NCBI GenBank assembly: GCA_019115305.1
Contig: DXDW01000028.1
Span: 1 to 35,890 of the forward strand
Source of the DNA: Candidatus Anaerofilum excrementigallinarum
GTDB lineage: Bacteria; Bacillota; Clostridia; Oscillospirales; Ruminococcaceae
Length of the DNA: 35,890 nucleotides
Direction: 5' to 3'
Shown: positions 27,918 through 35,477 of the stretch, piece by piece
Numbering within the stretch: position 1 is the first letter of the stretch
Layout: every line of letters starts with the position of its first letter
Made by a program: the position numbers and the translations under genes
Notes under the pieces: model-generated
What the model was told of the DNA's origin: nothing
Databases searched by the model: none
Seen by the model: the letters and a program-made list of their open reading frames with translations, nothing else

Positions 27918-28781
27918 TTAAAAGCCCAGCAGAGTGAGAAGCAGGCCGGCGGCCACGCCGATGCAGTAGAGCAGGCCGGTGATAAAGAGGTTCTGCTTCC
28001 AGCTTTTGTTGGCCCGGAACAGCACCGCCAGACCCACGCCGGCGCCGGTACACAGACCGGCCACCACGGCCCCGAAACTCAGGCTGCCCGAGAGGTACAG
28101 CTGGGTCAGCAGCACACTGGCGGCGCAGTTGGGGATGAGCCCCACCAGACCGGCGGCGAAGGGCTGCAGCCAGCCCACCCCCACCACAAAGGCAGAGATG
28201 GCGTCCTCGCCCACCCATTCCACGGCGGCACCCATGACCAGGTTGAACAGGAAGATGAACAGGATGATGTGCAGCGAGTGCTTGAGGGTAGCCACCAGCA
28301 CCGAGTCCTCCTCCACATGTTCGTGGCAGTCGCAGTCGGCGGCCCGGCCGGTATAACCGCCGGCCAGGCTGGCGGGCAGCAGTCCCCGCAGCACAAAGTC
28401 GATGACGAAACCGGCCAGAATGCCGATGGCCAGCTTTACCCCCAGCAGGGCCAGCAGCTGGGGCCATTTGTCCGGCACAGCCAGCAGCAGGGGCACCGCC
28501 TCGTCGCTGGTGACCAGGAACACCGACAGCAAGGTGCCCAGAGTGATCACCCGGCTGGCGTAGAGGTTGGCGGCCATGGCCGAAAAGCCGCACTGGGGCA
28601 CACAGCCCAGCACCGCCGCCGGCACAAAGCCCCAGCGCCCGCCCTGGGACAGCGCACCCTCGATGCGCTCGCTGTGGTGGTGTTCGATCCATTCAATGGC
28701 CAGATAGGCCAGAAACAAAAAGGGTACCATGGTGAGGGTATCCTCGATGGCATGGGAAAAAATATGGATAAGATGCTCCAT
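27918..28781 (-). CDS. Putative heavy-metal/manganese exporter (ArsP_2-type 10-TM permease)
   Basis: Repeated TM halves with VLGCVPQCGFSAMAANLYASRVITLGTL and LVGLIPNCAASVLLTQLYLSGSLSFGAV; His/Cys loop CDCHEHVEED. Confidence 0.78.
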   Translation of the reverse strand: MEHLIHIFSHAIEDTLTMVPFLFLAYLAIEWIEHHHSERIEGALSQGGRWGFVPAAVLGCVPQCGFSAMAANLYASRVITLGTLLSVFLVTSDEAVPLLLAVPDKWPQLLALLGVKLAIGILAGFVIDFVLRGLLPASLAGGYTGRAADCDCHEHVEEDSVLVATLKHSLHIILFIFLFNLVMGAAVEWVGEDAISAFVVGVGWLQPFAAGLVGLIPNCAASVLLTQLYLSGSLSFGAVVAGLCTGAGVGLAVLFRANKSWKQNLFITGLLYCIGVAAGLLLTLLGF

Positions 28782-28845
28782 CCGTGTCCTCCTGTTGACG
28801 ATTGGGGAAAAAAGCGGCAGACCCGGCCGCAGAAATACAAGGATT

Positions 28846-28874
28846 AGTATACCGGTTCCGGCCCGGCGGCGCAA
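28846..28874 (-). promoter_or_regulatory. Promoter of the exporter gene
   Basis: On minus strand TTGCGC - 17 nt - TATACT. Confidence 0.6.
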
Positions 28875-28896
28875 GTCCCCGGCCGGGCCAAAATAC

Positions 28897-28923
28897 GGAA
28901 AAAAGCGGCCCCGAAGGGCCGCC
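28897..28923 (-). terminator. Terminator after rubrerythrin gene
   Basis: On minus strand GGCGGCCC ttcg GGGCCGC TTTTTT. Confidence 0.85.
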
Positions 28924-28944
28924 TGTGGCGATACAGAGAAAAAA

Positions 28945-29493
28945 TCAATAGTTCTGGGCCCGCAGCACGAAGTAACCCTGGGGATGAGCGCAGACGGGGC
29001 AGACCTCGGGAGCGGTTTTGCCGATGTGGATGTGGCCGCAGTTGGTGCAGATCCACACCTGCTCGGTCTGGCGGGCGAAAACGGTGCCCTGGGCGATGGA
29101 TTCGGCCAGAGTGCGGTAGCGCTCCTCGTGCTCCTTCTCGATGGCGCCTACCTTCTCGAACAGGAAGGCGATCTGATCAAAGCCCTCTTCCCGGGCAGTC
29201 TGGGCGAAACCGGCGTACATGTCGGTCCACTCGTAGTTCTCGCCGGCAGCGGCGTCGGCCAGGTTGGCCTCGGTCTTGGGGATGGAACCGCCATGGAGCA
29301 GCTTGAACCAGATCTTGGCGTGCTCCTTCTCGTTGTTGGCGGTCTCCTCAAAGATAGAGGCGATCTGGTTGTAGCCTTCCTTCTTGGCGGCGGAGGCGTA
29401 GTAGGTGTATTTGTTGCGGGCCTGGCTCTCGCCGGCAAAAGCGGTCCAGAGATTCTGTTCGGTCTTGCTGCCTTTCAGTTCCATAGTTTCCAT
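28945..29493 (-). CDS. rbr: Rubrerythrin
   Basis: Ferritin-like diiron motifs ([38 protein letters not shown]) and C-terminal rubredoxin [27 protein letters not shown]. Confidence 0.95.
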   Translation of the reverse strand: METMELKGSKTEQNLWTAFAGESQARNKYTYYASAAKKEGYNQIASIFEETANNEKEHAKIWFKLLHGGSIPKTEANLADAAAGENYEWTDMYAGFAQTAREEGFDQIAFLFEKVGAIEKEHEERYRTLAESIAQGTVFARQTEQVWICTNCGHIHIGKTAPEVCPVCAHPQGYFVLRAQNY

Positions 29494-29513
29494 TTTCCTT
29501 TCGCTGTATGATT

Positions 29514-29930
29514 TTAGTGTAAGTGCGGAATTTCCGCGTCTTCCGATTTGGTCTGGCAGGCGGGGCACCGCCCGTAAAATACCAGCTGGCAGCCCTCGAT
29601 GGCAAACTGGCTCTGACTCTGGGCCACCTGCTGCAAGTGCTGGGTGGGAAGCTCCATCCAGATATCTTCCAAAGCGCCGCATTCGCTGCACAGGATATGG
29701 TGATGATCCTCCAGGGTGTGGTCGTAGTGGTCGGCGCCTCCCGGTACGCCGATGCGCCGCAGCATGCCGCGTTCGGCCATGGAGGACAGGTTGCGGTACA
29801 CCGTGGCCCGGCTGATGTTGGGCAGCCGCTGGACGACCTGCTCGTATACCTGTTCGGCAGTGGGATGGTTTGCCAGTTGTTTTACTGCCTGCAGGATCGT
29901 TTGTTTCTGAATGGTATTGCGGGTTTCCAT
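29514..29930 (-). CDS. Fur-family transcriptional regulator (PerR/Fur-like)
   Basis: [22 protein letters not shown]; metal site [16 protein letters not shown]-terminal CPAC. Confidence 0.93.
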   Translation of the reverse strand: METRNTIQKQTILQAVKQLANHPTAEQVYEQVVQRLPNISRATVYRNLSSMAERGMLRRIGVPGGADHYDHTLEDHHHILCSECGALEDIWMELPTQHLQQVAQSQSQFAIEGCQLVFYGRCPACQTKSEDAEIPHLH

Positions 29931-29963
29931 TGCAAATTCTCCTTTTTGGCAAAAACAGCTATT

Positions 29964-29978
29964 TGATACTAACTATCG
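29964..29978 (-). promoter_or_regulatory. Candidate Fur-family operator
   Basis: TGATACT A ACTATCG is close to the 7-1-7 Fur box TGATAATNATTATCA and lies just downstream of the promoter. Confidence 0.55.
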
Positions 29979-29990
29979 TTTGACATAATC

Positions 29991-30019
29991 AGTATAGCGT
30001 ATCAGTAAGCATTCGTCAA
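29991..30019 (-). promoter_or_regulatory. Promoter of the Fur-family/rubrerythrin operon
   Basis: On minus strand TTGACG - 17 nt - TATACT. Confidence 0.8.
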
Positions 30020-30048
30020 GGGCAGAGAAAAAATTTTGCCCCGGAAAT

Positions 30049-30115
30049 AAAAAAGGCCGCCCGGCGCACTGCTTCGCCCCACAGGGGGCAACAGCAGTAT
30101 ATGCGCCCGGCGGTG
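30049..30115 (-). terminator. Terminator after acetyltransferase gene
   Basis: On minus strand CCGCCGGGCGCA ... TGCGCCGGGCGG ccTTTTTTA, with one mismatch. Confidence 0.6.
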
Positions 30116-30130
30116 AAAAAGACACCGAAT

Positions 30131-30706
30131 TTATTCCGGCTGGATGGGATGCAGTACCCGGCAGGGGCCCCCCACGGCCACCACATTGGCGGGGATATCC
30201 TTGGTCACCACGCTGCCGGCGCCGATCACCGAATTATCGCCCACCGATACACCCGGCAGCAAAATGACCCCTGCGCCGATCCAGCAGTTGCGGCCGATAT
30301 GTATGGGCTGGTTGTATTGCAGGCCCTTTTCCCGCATGGCGGGGGAGAGGGGATGGGCGGCCGAAGCCAGAGTGACGTTGGGGCCGATCATGGTGTGTTC
30401 CCCGATATAGATATGGGTGTCGTCCACGGCGGTGAGACCCGAGTTGATGTAGACCCAGTCCCCCAGATGGAGGTGCCGGCCGCCCCAGTTGGCGTGCATG
30501 GGGGGCTCCACCCAGCAGTTTTCTCCCGCTTCGGCCAGCATCTGTTCCAGCAGCTGCCGGCGCAGAGGGCCCTGGTCGGGGCGGGTGGCGTTGTATTGGT
30601 ACAAAAGCTGCTGGCATTCCAGCTGGGCCTGGATCATGGCCTCGTCACCGGGATCGTAGATCTCGCCGCCGTGCAGCTGGGGGAATAAAGCCTGTGTGTC
30701 GATCAT
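30131..30706 (-). CDS. Maltose/galactoside O-acetyltransferase-like hexapeptide acetyltransferase
   Basis: ENCWVEPPMHANWGGRHLHLGDWVYINSG...IGRNCWIGAGVILLPGVSVGDNSVIGAGSVVTKDIPANVVAVGGPCRVL. Confidence 0.93.
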   Translation of the reverse strand: MIDTQALFPQLHGGEIYDPGDEAMIQAQLECQQLLYQYNATRPDQGPLRRQLLEQMLAEAGENCWVEPPMHANWGGRHLHLGDWVYINSGLTAVDDTHIYIGEHTMIGPNVTLASAAHPLSPAMREKGLQYNQPIHIGRNCWIGAGVILLPGVSVGDNSVIGAGSVVTKDIPANVVAVGGPCRVLHPIQPE

Positions 30707-30894
30707 TTTTCTTTCCTCCCGTATCGGTAATAGCGCAGGCAGAGATATCCCCAGCCTATGGTGCACACCGCAAACAGTGCCGCCCGCATATTTTCTCCGG
30801 AAAGTTTAAACACAATGGCCGCCGCGGCGCAGACCACCGCCAGCAGGCCCACCCCTGCCAGCTGCAGCTTGTCTTTCCAGGTGTTTTTAGACAT
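30703..30894 (-). CDS. Small two-TM membrane protein, translationally coupled to the acetyltransferase gene
   Basis: 63 aa, two hydrophobic segments; TGA overlaps the next ATG (ATGA). Confidence 0.65.
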   Translation of the reverse strand: MSKNTWKDKLQLAGVGLLAVVCAAAAIVFKLSGENMRAALFAVCTIGWGYLCLRYYRYGRKEK

Positions 30895-31092
30895 GGTCTT
30901 CCTCCCCTTGTGCAGTAAAAACCGCCGCCCTGCCGGCGGCGCTTGTTATAACCAGTATACCATATTTTTCCTGGCATAAAAAAGGGGCTGCGGGGTCTCC
31001 GGGGCAGGGAATGGCCGTTAAATTGCGGGCCAGGTTTGCAAATGGACCCTGTGTTTGTTACGGCAAAGGCTGCTTTTACCTCCGGACAAAGA

Positions 31093-31124
31093 AAAGCCCG
31101 CCTTGGGCAAGGCCAAAGCGGGCG
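31093..31124 (-). terminator. Terminator after SPFH gene
   Basis: On minus strand GCCCGCTTTggccttgcccAAGGCGGGC TTTTCTTT. Confidence 0.75.
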
Positions 31125-31131
31125 GAAAGTT

Positions 31132-31150
31132 TTGTATATCGTATATACAA
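31132..31150. promoter_or_regulatory. Operator-like palindrome
   Basis: TTGTATAT CGT ATATACAA, perfect 8-3-8 inverted repeat. Confidence 0.55.
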
Positions 31151-31196
31151 GAAGTATAGCTATTTAAAATGATTCTTGAAAATGTATACGACTGGT

Positions 31197-32090
31197 TTAC
31201 TTGGCGTCGCTGATAAGCTCCTTGATGGAGGCCACAGTGCCGGCCAGGTTCTGCATATCGCTGGGGATGATCAGCTTGGTAGCCTTGCCGTCGGCCACCT
31301 TGGCCAGGGCTTCCAGGCTCTTGAGGGCCAGCACCTGGTTGTTGGGGGCGGCCTCGTTCAGCAGCCGGATGGAGTCGGCCAGAGCCTGCTGCACCTCGCG
31401 GATAGCCTGGGCTTCACCCTGAGCTTCCCGGATGCGCTGCTCGCGCACGGCGTCGGCCCGCAGGATGGCGCTTTCCTTTTCGCCTTCGGCCACCAGAATG
31501 GAGCTGCGCTTTTCGCCTTCGGCCCGCAGGATGGCTTCCCGGCGCTGACGCTCGGCCTTCATCTGCTTCTCCATGGCGTCCTGGATCTCGGCCGGCGGGA
31601 TGATGTTCTTCACCTCAACCCGGTTGACCTTGATGCCCCACTTGTCGGTGGCTTCGTCCAGGATGGAGGTGATCTTGGTGTTGATCACGTCGCGGCTGGT
31701 GAGGGTGTGATCCAGCTCCAGCTCGCCGATGATGTTGCGCAGGGTGGTGGCGGTGAGGTTTTCAATGGCGGACAGGGGACGCTCCACGCCGTAGGTGTAC
31801 AGCTTGGCGTCGGTGATCTGGAAGAAGACCACGGTGTCAATCTGCATGGTGACGTTGTCGCGGGTGATCACAGGCTGGGGCTTGAAGTCCACCACCTGCT
31901 CCTTCAGGCTCACCTTTTTCACTACGCGGTCGATGAAGGGAACCTTCCAGTGGAAACCGGCGTCCCAGGTTTTGTAATAGATACCCAGCCGCTCCACCAC
32001 ATAAGACGTGGCCTGGGGTACGATGGCGATGTTGGCGATGACGATCACCAGGGCGACGATGAAGATGCCCAACAGGATATAACCGAACAT
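31197..32090 (-). CDS. SPFH/Band-7 (stomatin/prohibitin-like, QmcA-like) membrane protein
   Basis: N-terminal TM; VVERLGIYYKTWDAGFHWKVPFIDRVVKKVSLKEQVVDFKPQPVITRDNVTMQIDTVVFFQITD; Ala/Glu-rich coiled coil. Confidence 0.95.
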   Translation of the reverse strand: MFGYILLGIFIVALVIVIANIAIVPQATSYVVERLGIYYKTWDAGFHWKVPFIDRVVKKVSLKEQVVDFKPQPVITRDNVTMQIDTVVFFQITDAKLYTYGVERPLSAIENLTATTLRNIIGELELDHTLTSRDVINTKITSILDEATDKWGIKVNRVEVKNIIPPAEIQDAMEKQMKAERQRREAILRAEGEKRSSILVAEGEKESAILRADAVREQRIREAQGEAQAIREVQQALADSIRLLNEAAPNNQVLALKSLEALAKVADGKATKLIIPSDMQNLAGTVASIKELISDAK

Positions 32091-32126
32091 AAACGATACC
32101 TCCTCAAATTGGCTTTATAAGGATAT

Positions 32127-32951
32127 TTAAACCGGCACAGCGGTGTGTTCCGGCACGACCTCCAGAGTCGCGCTTTCCACAGCCGTCACGATGCACCAGC
32201 TTCCTTCCGCAATGGTTTCGGCAGACCGGGCTGCCCAGTCCACACCTTCCAGCCGCACCCGGCCGGGGGAATTGGGGGTAATGGTGCGGATCACCTGGGC
32301 CTTTTTGCCCACGTTCAGCTCCGAGTTGGTGGGCTGCTGGCGGGGGGTGACGTATTTGCTCACCAGCGGCCGGGTAAACAGCAAAGTGAGCAGCGAAACC
32401 GCCACAAACACCGCCATCTGCACCAGCACCGAGTCCATCACCACCGATACCAGCAGAGCAACCAGAGCGCCCGCTGCAAACCAGATGGATACCAGCCCCA
32501 CGGTGGCGATCTCCACCGCCACAAAGAGCACGCACAGAACAAGCCATACAATGGTACTCACTGACATATCAAACACCTCGCTCATTTCAATGGCGGTGCT
32601 GTCGGTGACCATTTCCACCACCCAGGGAAGAAACAGGGTAAACAGTCCCCAGCAGCACAGCGCCGTGATAAACAATAGTAAAATGGATTTCAGGGTATGC
32701 AGCCGCCGGACATACCGCCGCAGTTCGGCGGGGGAAAGATCGGCCAGGGCCTGGTCGGCGATTTCGGTGGGGGAACCGAACTGCTGGCACAGCTGCCCGA
32801 AGGTGGCATGGGGGTTCTGCTCCAGAAATTCCTCCACGCCTATCTCCAGGGCCTCCACAGCCCTGCGCCGCACCGAGGGGGAACACACCAGCCCCTGGCG
32901 CACCTGGCGGAAGTATTCCCGCGCCGCCGGGTTTTGCTCATAAGATTTCAT
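32127..32951 (-). CDS. HAAS-like (DUF1700-type) domain in frame with NfeD-family protein
   Basis: Residues 1-80 are HAAS-like (EFLEQNPHATFGQLCQQFGSPTEIADQAL); from residue 129 NfeD-like (TIVWLVLCVLFVAVEIATVGLVSIWFAAGALVALLVS ... C-terminal OB-like domain). Internal ATG at 32567 with upstream AGGTG. Confidence 0.85.
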   Translation of the reverse strand: MKSYEQNPAAREYFRQVRQGLVCSPSVRRRAVEALEIGVEEFLEQNPHATFGQLCQQFGSPTEIADQALADLSPAELRRYVRRLHTLKSILLLFITALCCWGLFTLFLPWVVEMVTDSTAIEMSEVFDMSVSTIVWLVLCVLFVAVEIATVGLVSIWFAAGALVALLVSVVMDSVLVQMAVFVAVSLLTLLFTRPLVSKYVTPRQQPTNSELNVGKKAQVIRTITPNSPGRVRLEGVDWAARSAETIAEGSWCIVTAVESATLEVVPEHTAVPV

Positions 32952-33297
32952 CCTCTTTCAGCCCTCCTTCACTGCTCCGCAGCAGGTCCAGAATACCTCG
33001 GTTGATATCGAAATATTCCTTGCGGATCTGAGCCAGATACGCTTCGCCCTCCGGCTCCAGGTGATAGTACACCCTGGTCCGCCGCCGGTTGACCAGCTCC
33101 TTGCGCTCGGAAAGATAACCCTTGTCGGACAGGCGATACAGGATGGGATACAGAGACCCCTCCTGCAGGGTAAACCTGCCCTTGCTGCGCAGTGCCATTT
33201 CCTGCGAAAGCTGGTAGCCGTACATGTCCTGCCCCTGCAGCAGGCTGAGCAGCACCAGCTCCACCGTGCCGCGCTTGAGATTGTCGCACACGCTCAT
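32938..33297 (-). CDS. PadR-family transcriptional regulator
   Basis: LKRGTVELVLLSLLQGQDMYGYQLSQEMALRSKGRFTLQEGSLYPILYRLSDKGYL...RRTRVYYHLEPEGEAYL; overlaps the next gene by 14 nt. Confidence 0.95.
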   Translation of the reverse strand: MSVCDNLKRGTVELVLLSLLQGQDMYGYQLSQEMALRSKGRFTLQEGSLYPILYRLSDKGYLSERKELVNRRRTRVYYHLEPEGEAYLAQIRKEYFDINRGILDLLRSSEGGLKEDEIL

Positions 33298-33425
33298 GGA
33301 TGCAGCCCTCCCTTTGTGGTTTCTGCCTTCATTGAAGCACAAAACAGTGCCGCGGTCAATACTTTGCCAAAAAAAATATTGAAATGCACAAATCAACTGC
33401 AAAAAATCCGGCGAAATATCCAATA

Positions 33426-33465
33426 AAAAAGGCGCCTGCCCGCCAAAAAGGGCGGACAAGCGCAC
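33426..33465 (-). terminator. Terminator after alpha-glycosidase gene
   Basis: On minus strand GCGCttGTCCGCCC ttttt GGCGGgCagGCGCC TTTTTTA. Confidence 0.8.
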
Positions 33466-33481
33466 AAAATTGGAAAAACGA

Positions 33482-35302
33482 TTACCAGTCGTTGGTGACG
33501 ATGGCAAAGCCCATGGGGTTGACCTCCAGGTATTTGCCCTGCACCTGGCACAGCCGGGAATGGGCCGACCGGTTGATGAACACATCGGCTACCTCGGTGG
33601 GGCCGGTGCGGCGGTAGTGCAGGAAATCCTGCTGCACCTCCAGCATTTCCAGGCTGCCCTCGGCAAAGGCGTCGCTGCTGCGGCGCAGCTGGGCCAGCTT
33701 GCGCAGAATGGAGCGCACCCGCTCCTCCTTGGAATCCCAGTCGAAATAGCCCCGGTTAAAGGGGTCGCGGTAGCCCTGCATGGCAACCTCGTCGCCGTAG
33801 TAGATGCAGGGAACCCCCGGCAAGGTGAAGATCATGGCGTAGGCCATGCGCAGCAGCACGATGCCGTATTCGTATTGCTGCATATTCAGCCGCCGGCCGC
33901 TCTGCCAGTAGCGGTCGTGGCCCTCGCTGCTCTCCCCGGCCAGGTAGGTGATGGCCCGCTCGGTGTCGTGGGTAGAGATGAAGTTCATCAGAGTGTGCAG
34001 AGCGGGGGCGGGGTAGTTTTCGCAGATGGACATGATCTGGGCGGCGGTTTCCTGGCCCGAGGCGCCCTTGACGAAATTCAGCACCGCGTTGCGGAAGGGG
34101 TAGTTCATCACCGCGTCCAGGCCCTGGCCCAGCAGATAGGTACGGCGCACGCCGTAGCTCCATTTGTTGGTGGCGTCCTCCCATACCTCGCCCAGCAGGT
34201 ATTTGTCCTGGCCGTGGCGCTTCACCGCCTTGCGGATGTCCTCGATGAAGTCGTCGGGCAGCTCGTCGGCCACGTCCAGCCGGAAGCCCGAAGCACCCAT
34301 GGACATCCAGTAGTCGATGACGCCCCCCTCGCCGCAGATGAATTCCCGGTAGGAGGGGTCGTTTTCGTTCACCTCGGGCAAAGTGTCAAAGCCCCACCAG
34401 CTGCGGTAGCCGCAGGCGTAGTTGGGGGAAAAGTCGTACCAGCTGCGGTAGGGGCTGTTGGGGTCGCGGTAGGCCCCGCCGCTGCCGTAGCGGCTTTCCT
34501 TGTTGAAATAGAGACTGTCGGAACCTGTATGGCTGAACACGCCGTCCAGAATAATGGCAATGCCCGCCTCCTTGGCCTCGGCGCAGAGCTTGGCGAAGTC
34601 CTCGTTGGTGCCCAAGAAGGGGTCGATCTTGCGGTAGTCGGCGGTGTTGTACCGGTGGTTGGCGTGGGCCTCAAAGATGGGGTTGAAGTAGATGCAGGTG
34701 ACGCCCAGTTCCTTGAGGTAGGGCAGCTTCTGGCGCACGCCCTCCAAATCGCCCCCGAAATAGTCCATGTTCAGGTAGCCTTCCTTGCTCTCGTTGGGCC
34801 AGAAGTAGGGCTCGTGGGTCTTGTTGGCCCGGTAGATGCGGTCGGCGTAGGGCAGGGGCTTGTTTTTCACGCCCTCGTAAAAGCGGTCGGGGAAGATCTG
34901 GTACAGCACACCGCCCCGGAGAAAAGCCGGGGTGGTAAAATCCTGGTCGTATACCGTCAGCTGCCAGGCGGGGCCGTCCTCCCGGGAGAGGTAGCCGTTG
35001 CCGTCGCTGTCCCGGAACACCTTGGCGTAGTCCTTCCACAGATCAAAATAGTAGAAGTAAAGCCCGGTGAAAGGCAGACTGAACTCCACCGTGAACCGAT
35101 CGGAGCCGTTGAGGGGCTCGATCTTCTCCATGGTGTAGTACCGGGGCTCGTGGGCATCCCGCCAAAGGCGCAGACGGGGCTCCTGCACCCCCATTTCCTG
35201 GGGGACAAACAGGTTGATGCGCACCGGCTGGCCCTGCCGCAGGGCGCCGAAGGGGGTTTTGCAGCCGGTAAACTGGCTGTTATAGAATTTGGGCTGTTCC
35301 AC
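33482..35302 (-). CDS. GH13 alpha-glycosidase (neopullulanase/cyclomaltodextrinase-like)
   Basis: GVTCIYFNPIFEAHANHRYNTADY, IILDGVFSHTG, GFRLDVADELP, LLGEVWE, FISTHDTERA. GTG 35302 has SD AGGAGG; the ORF extends to 35323. Confidence 0.93.
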   Translation of the reverse strand: MEQPKFYNSQFTGCKTPFGALRQGQPVRINLFVPQEMGVQEPRLRLWRDAHEPRYYTMEKIEPLNGSDRFTVEFSLPFTGLYFYYFDLWKDYAKVFRDSDGNGYLSREDGPAWQLTVYDQDFTTPAFLRGGVLYQIFPDRFYEGVKNKPLPYADRIYRANKTHEPYFWPNESKEGYLNMDYFGGDLEGVRQKLPYLKELGVTCIYFNPIFEAHANHRYNTADYRKIDPFLGTNEDFAKLCAEAKEAGIAIILDGVFSHTGSDSLYFNKESRYGSGGAYRDPNSPYRSWYDFSPNYACGYRSWWGFDTLPEVNENDPSYREFICGEGGVIDYWMSMGASGFRLDVADELPDDFIEDIRKAVKRHGQDKYLLGEVWEDATNKWSYGVRRTYLLGQGLDAVMNYPFRNAVLNFVKGASGQETAAQIMSICENYPAPALHTLMNFISTHDTERAITYLAGESSEGHDRYWQSGRRLNMQQYEYGIVLLRMAYAMIFTLPGVPCIYYGDEVAMQGYRDPFNRGYFDWDSKEERVRSILRKLAQLRRSSDAFAEGSLEMLEVQQDFLHYRRTGPTEVADVFINRSAHSRLCQVQGKYLEVNPMGFAIVTNDW

Positions 35303-35424
35303 CAGAGATTCCTCCTGTTCCAAACCGGCTGAGGGTCAGCCGGCGCTTCGGGGCGGGCGGCACAGGGGAAAAGCCCCCGGGACAAGCTGCGCCCCGTCCT
35401 GCCGAAGCCTTATAGTAAACCAGA

Positions 35425-35456
35425 AAAAACTGCGCAGGGAAAATTCCCTGCGCAGC
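35425..35456 (-). terminator. Terminator after glgP
   Basis: CTGCGCAGGGAA tt TTCCCTGCGCAG then TTTTTT on the minus strand. Confidence 0.9.
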
Positions 35457-35477
35457 AAAGACGAGCAAAAAACCGGA

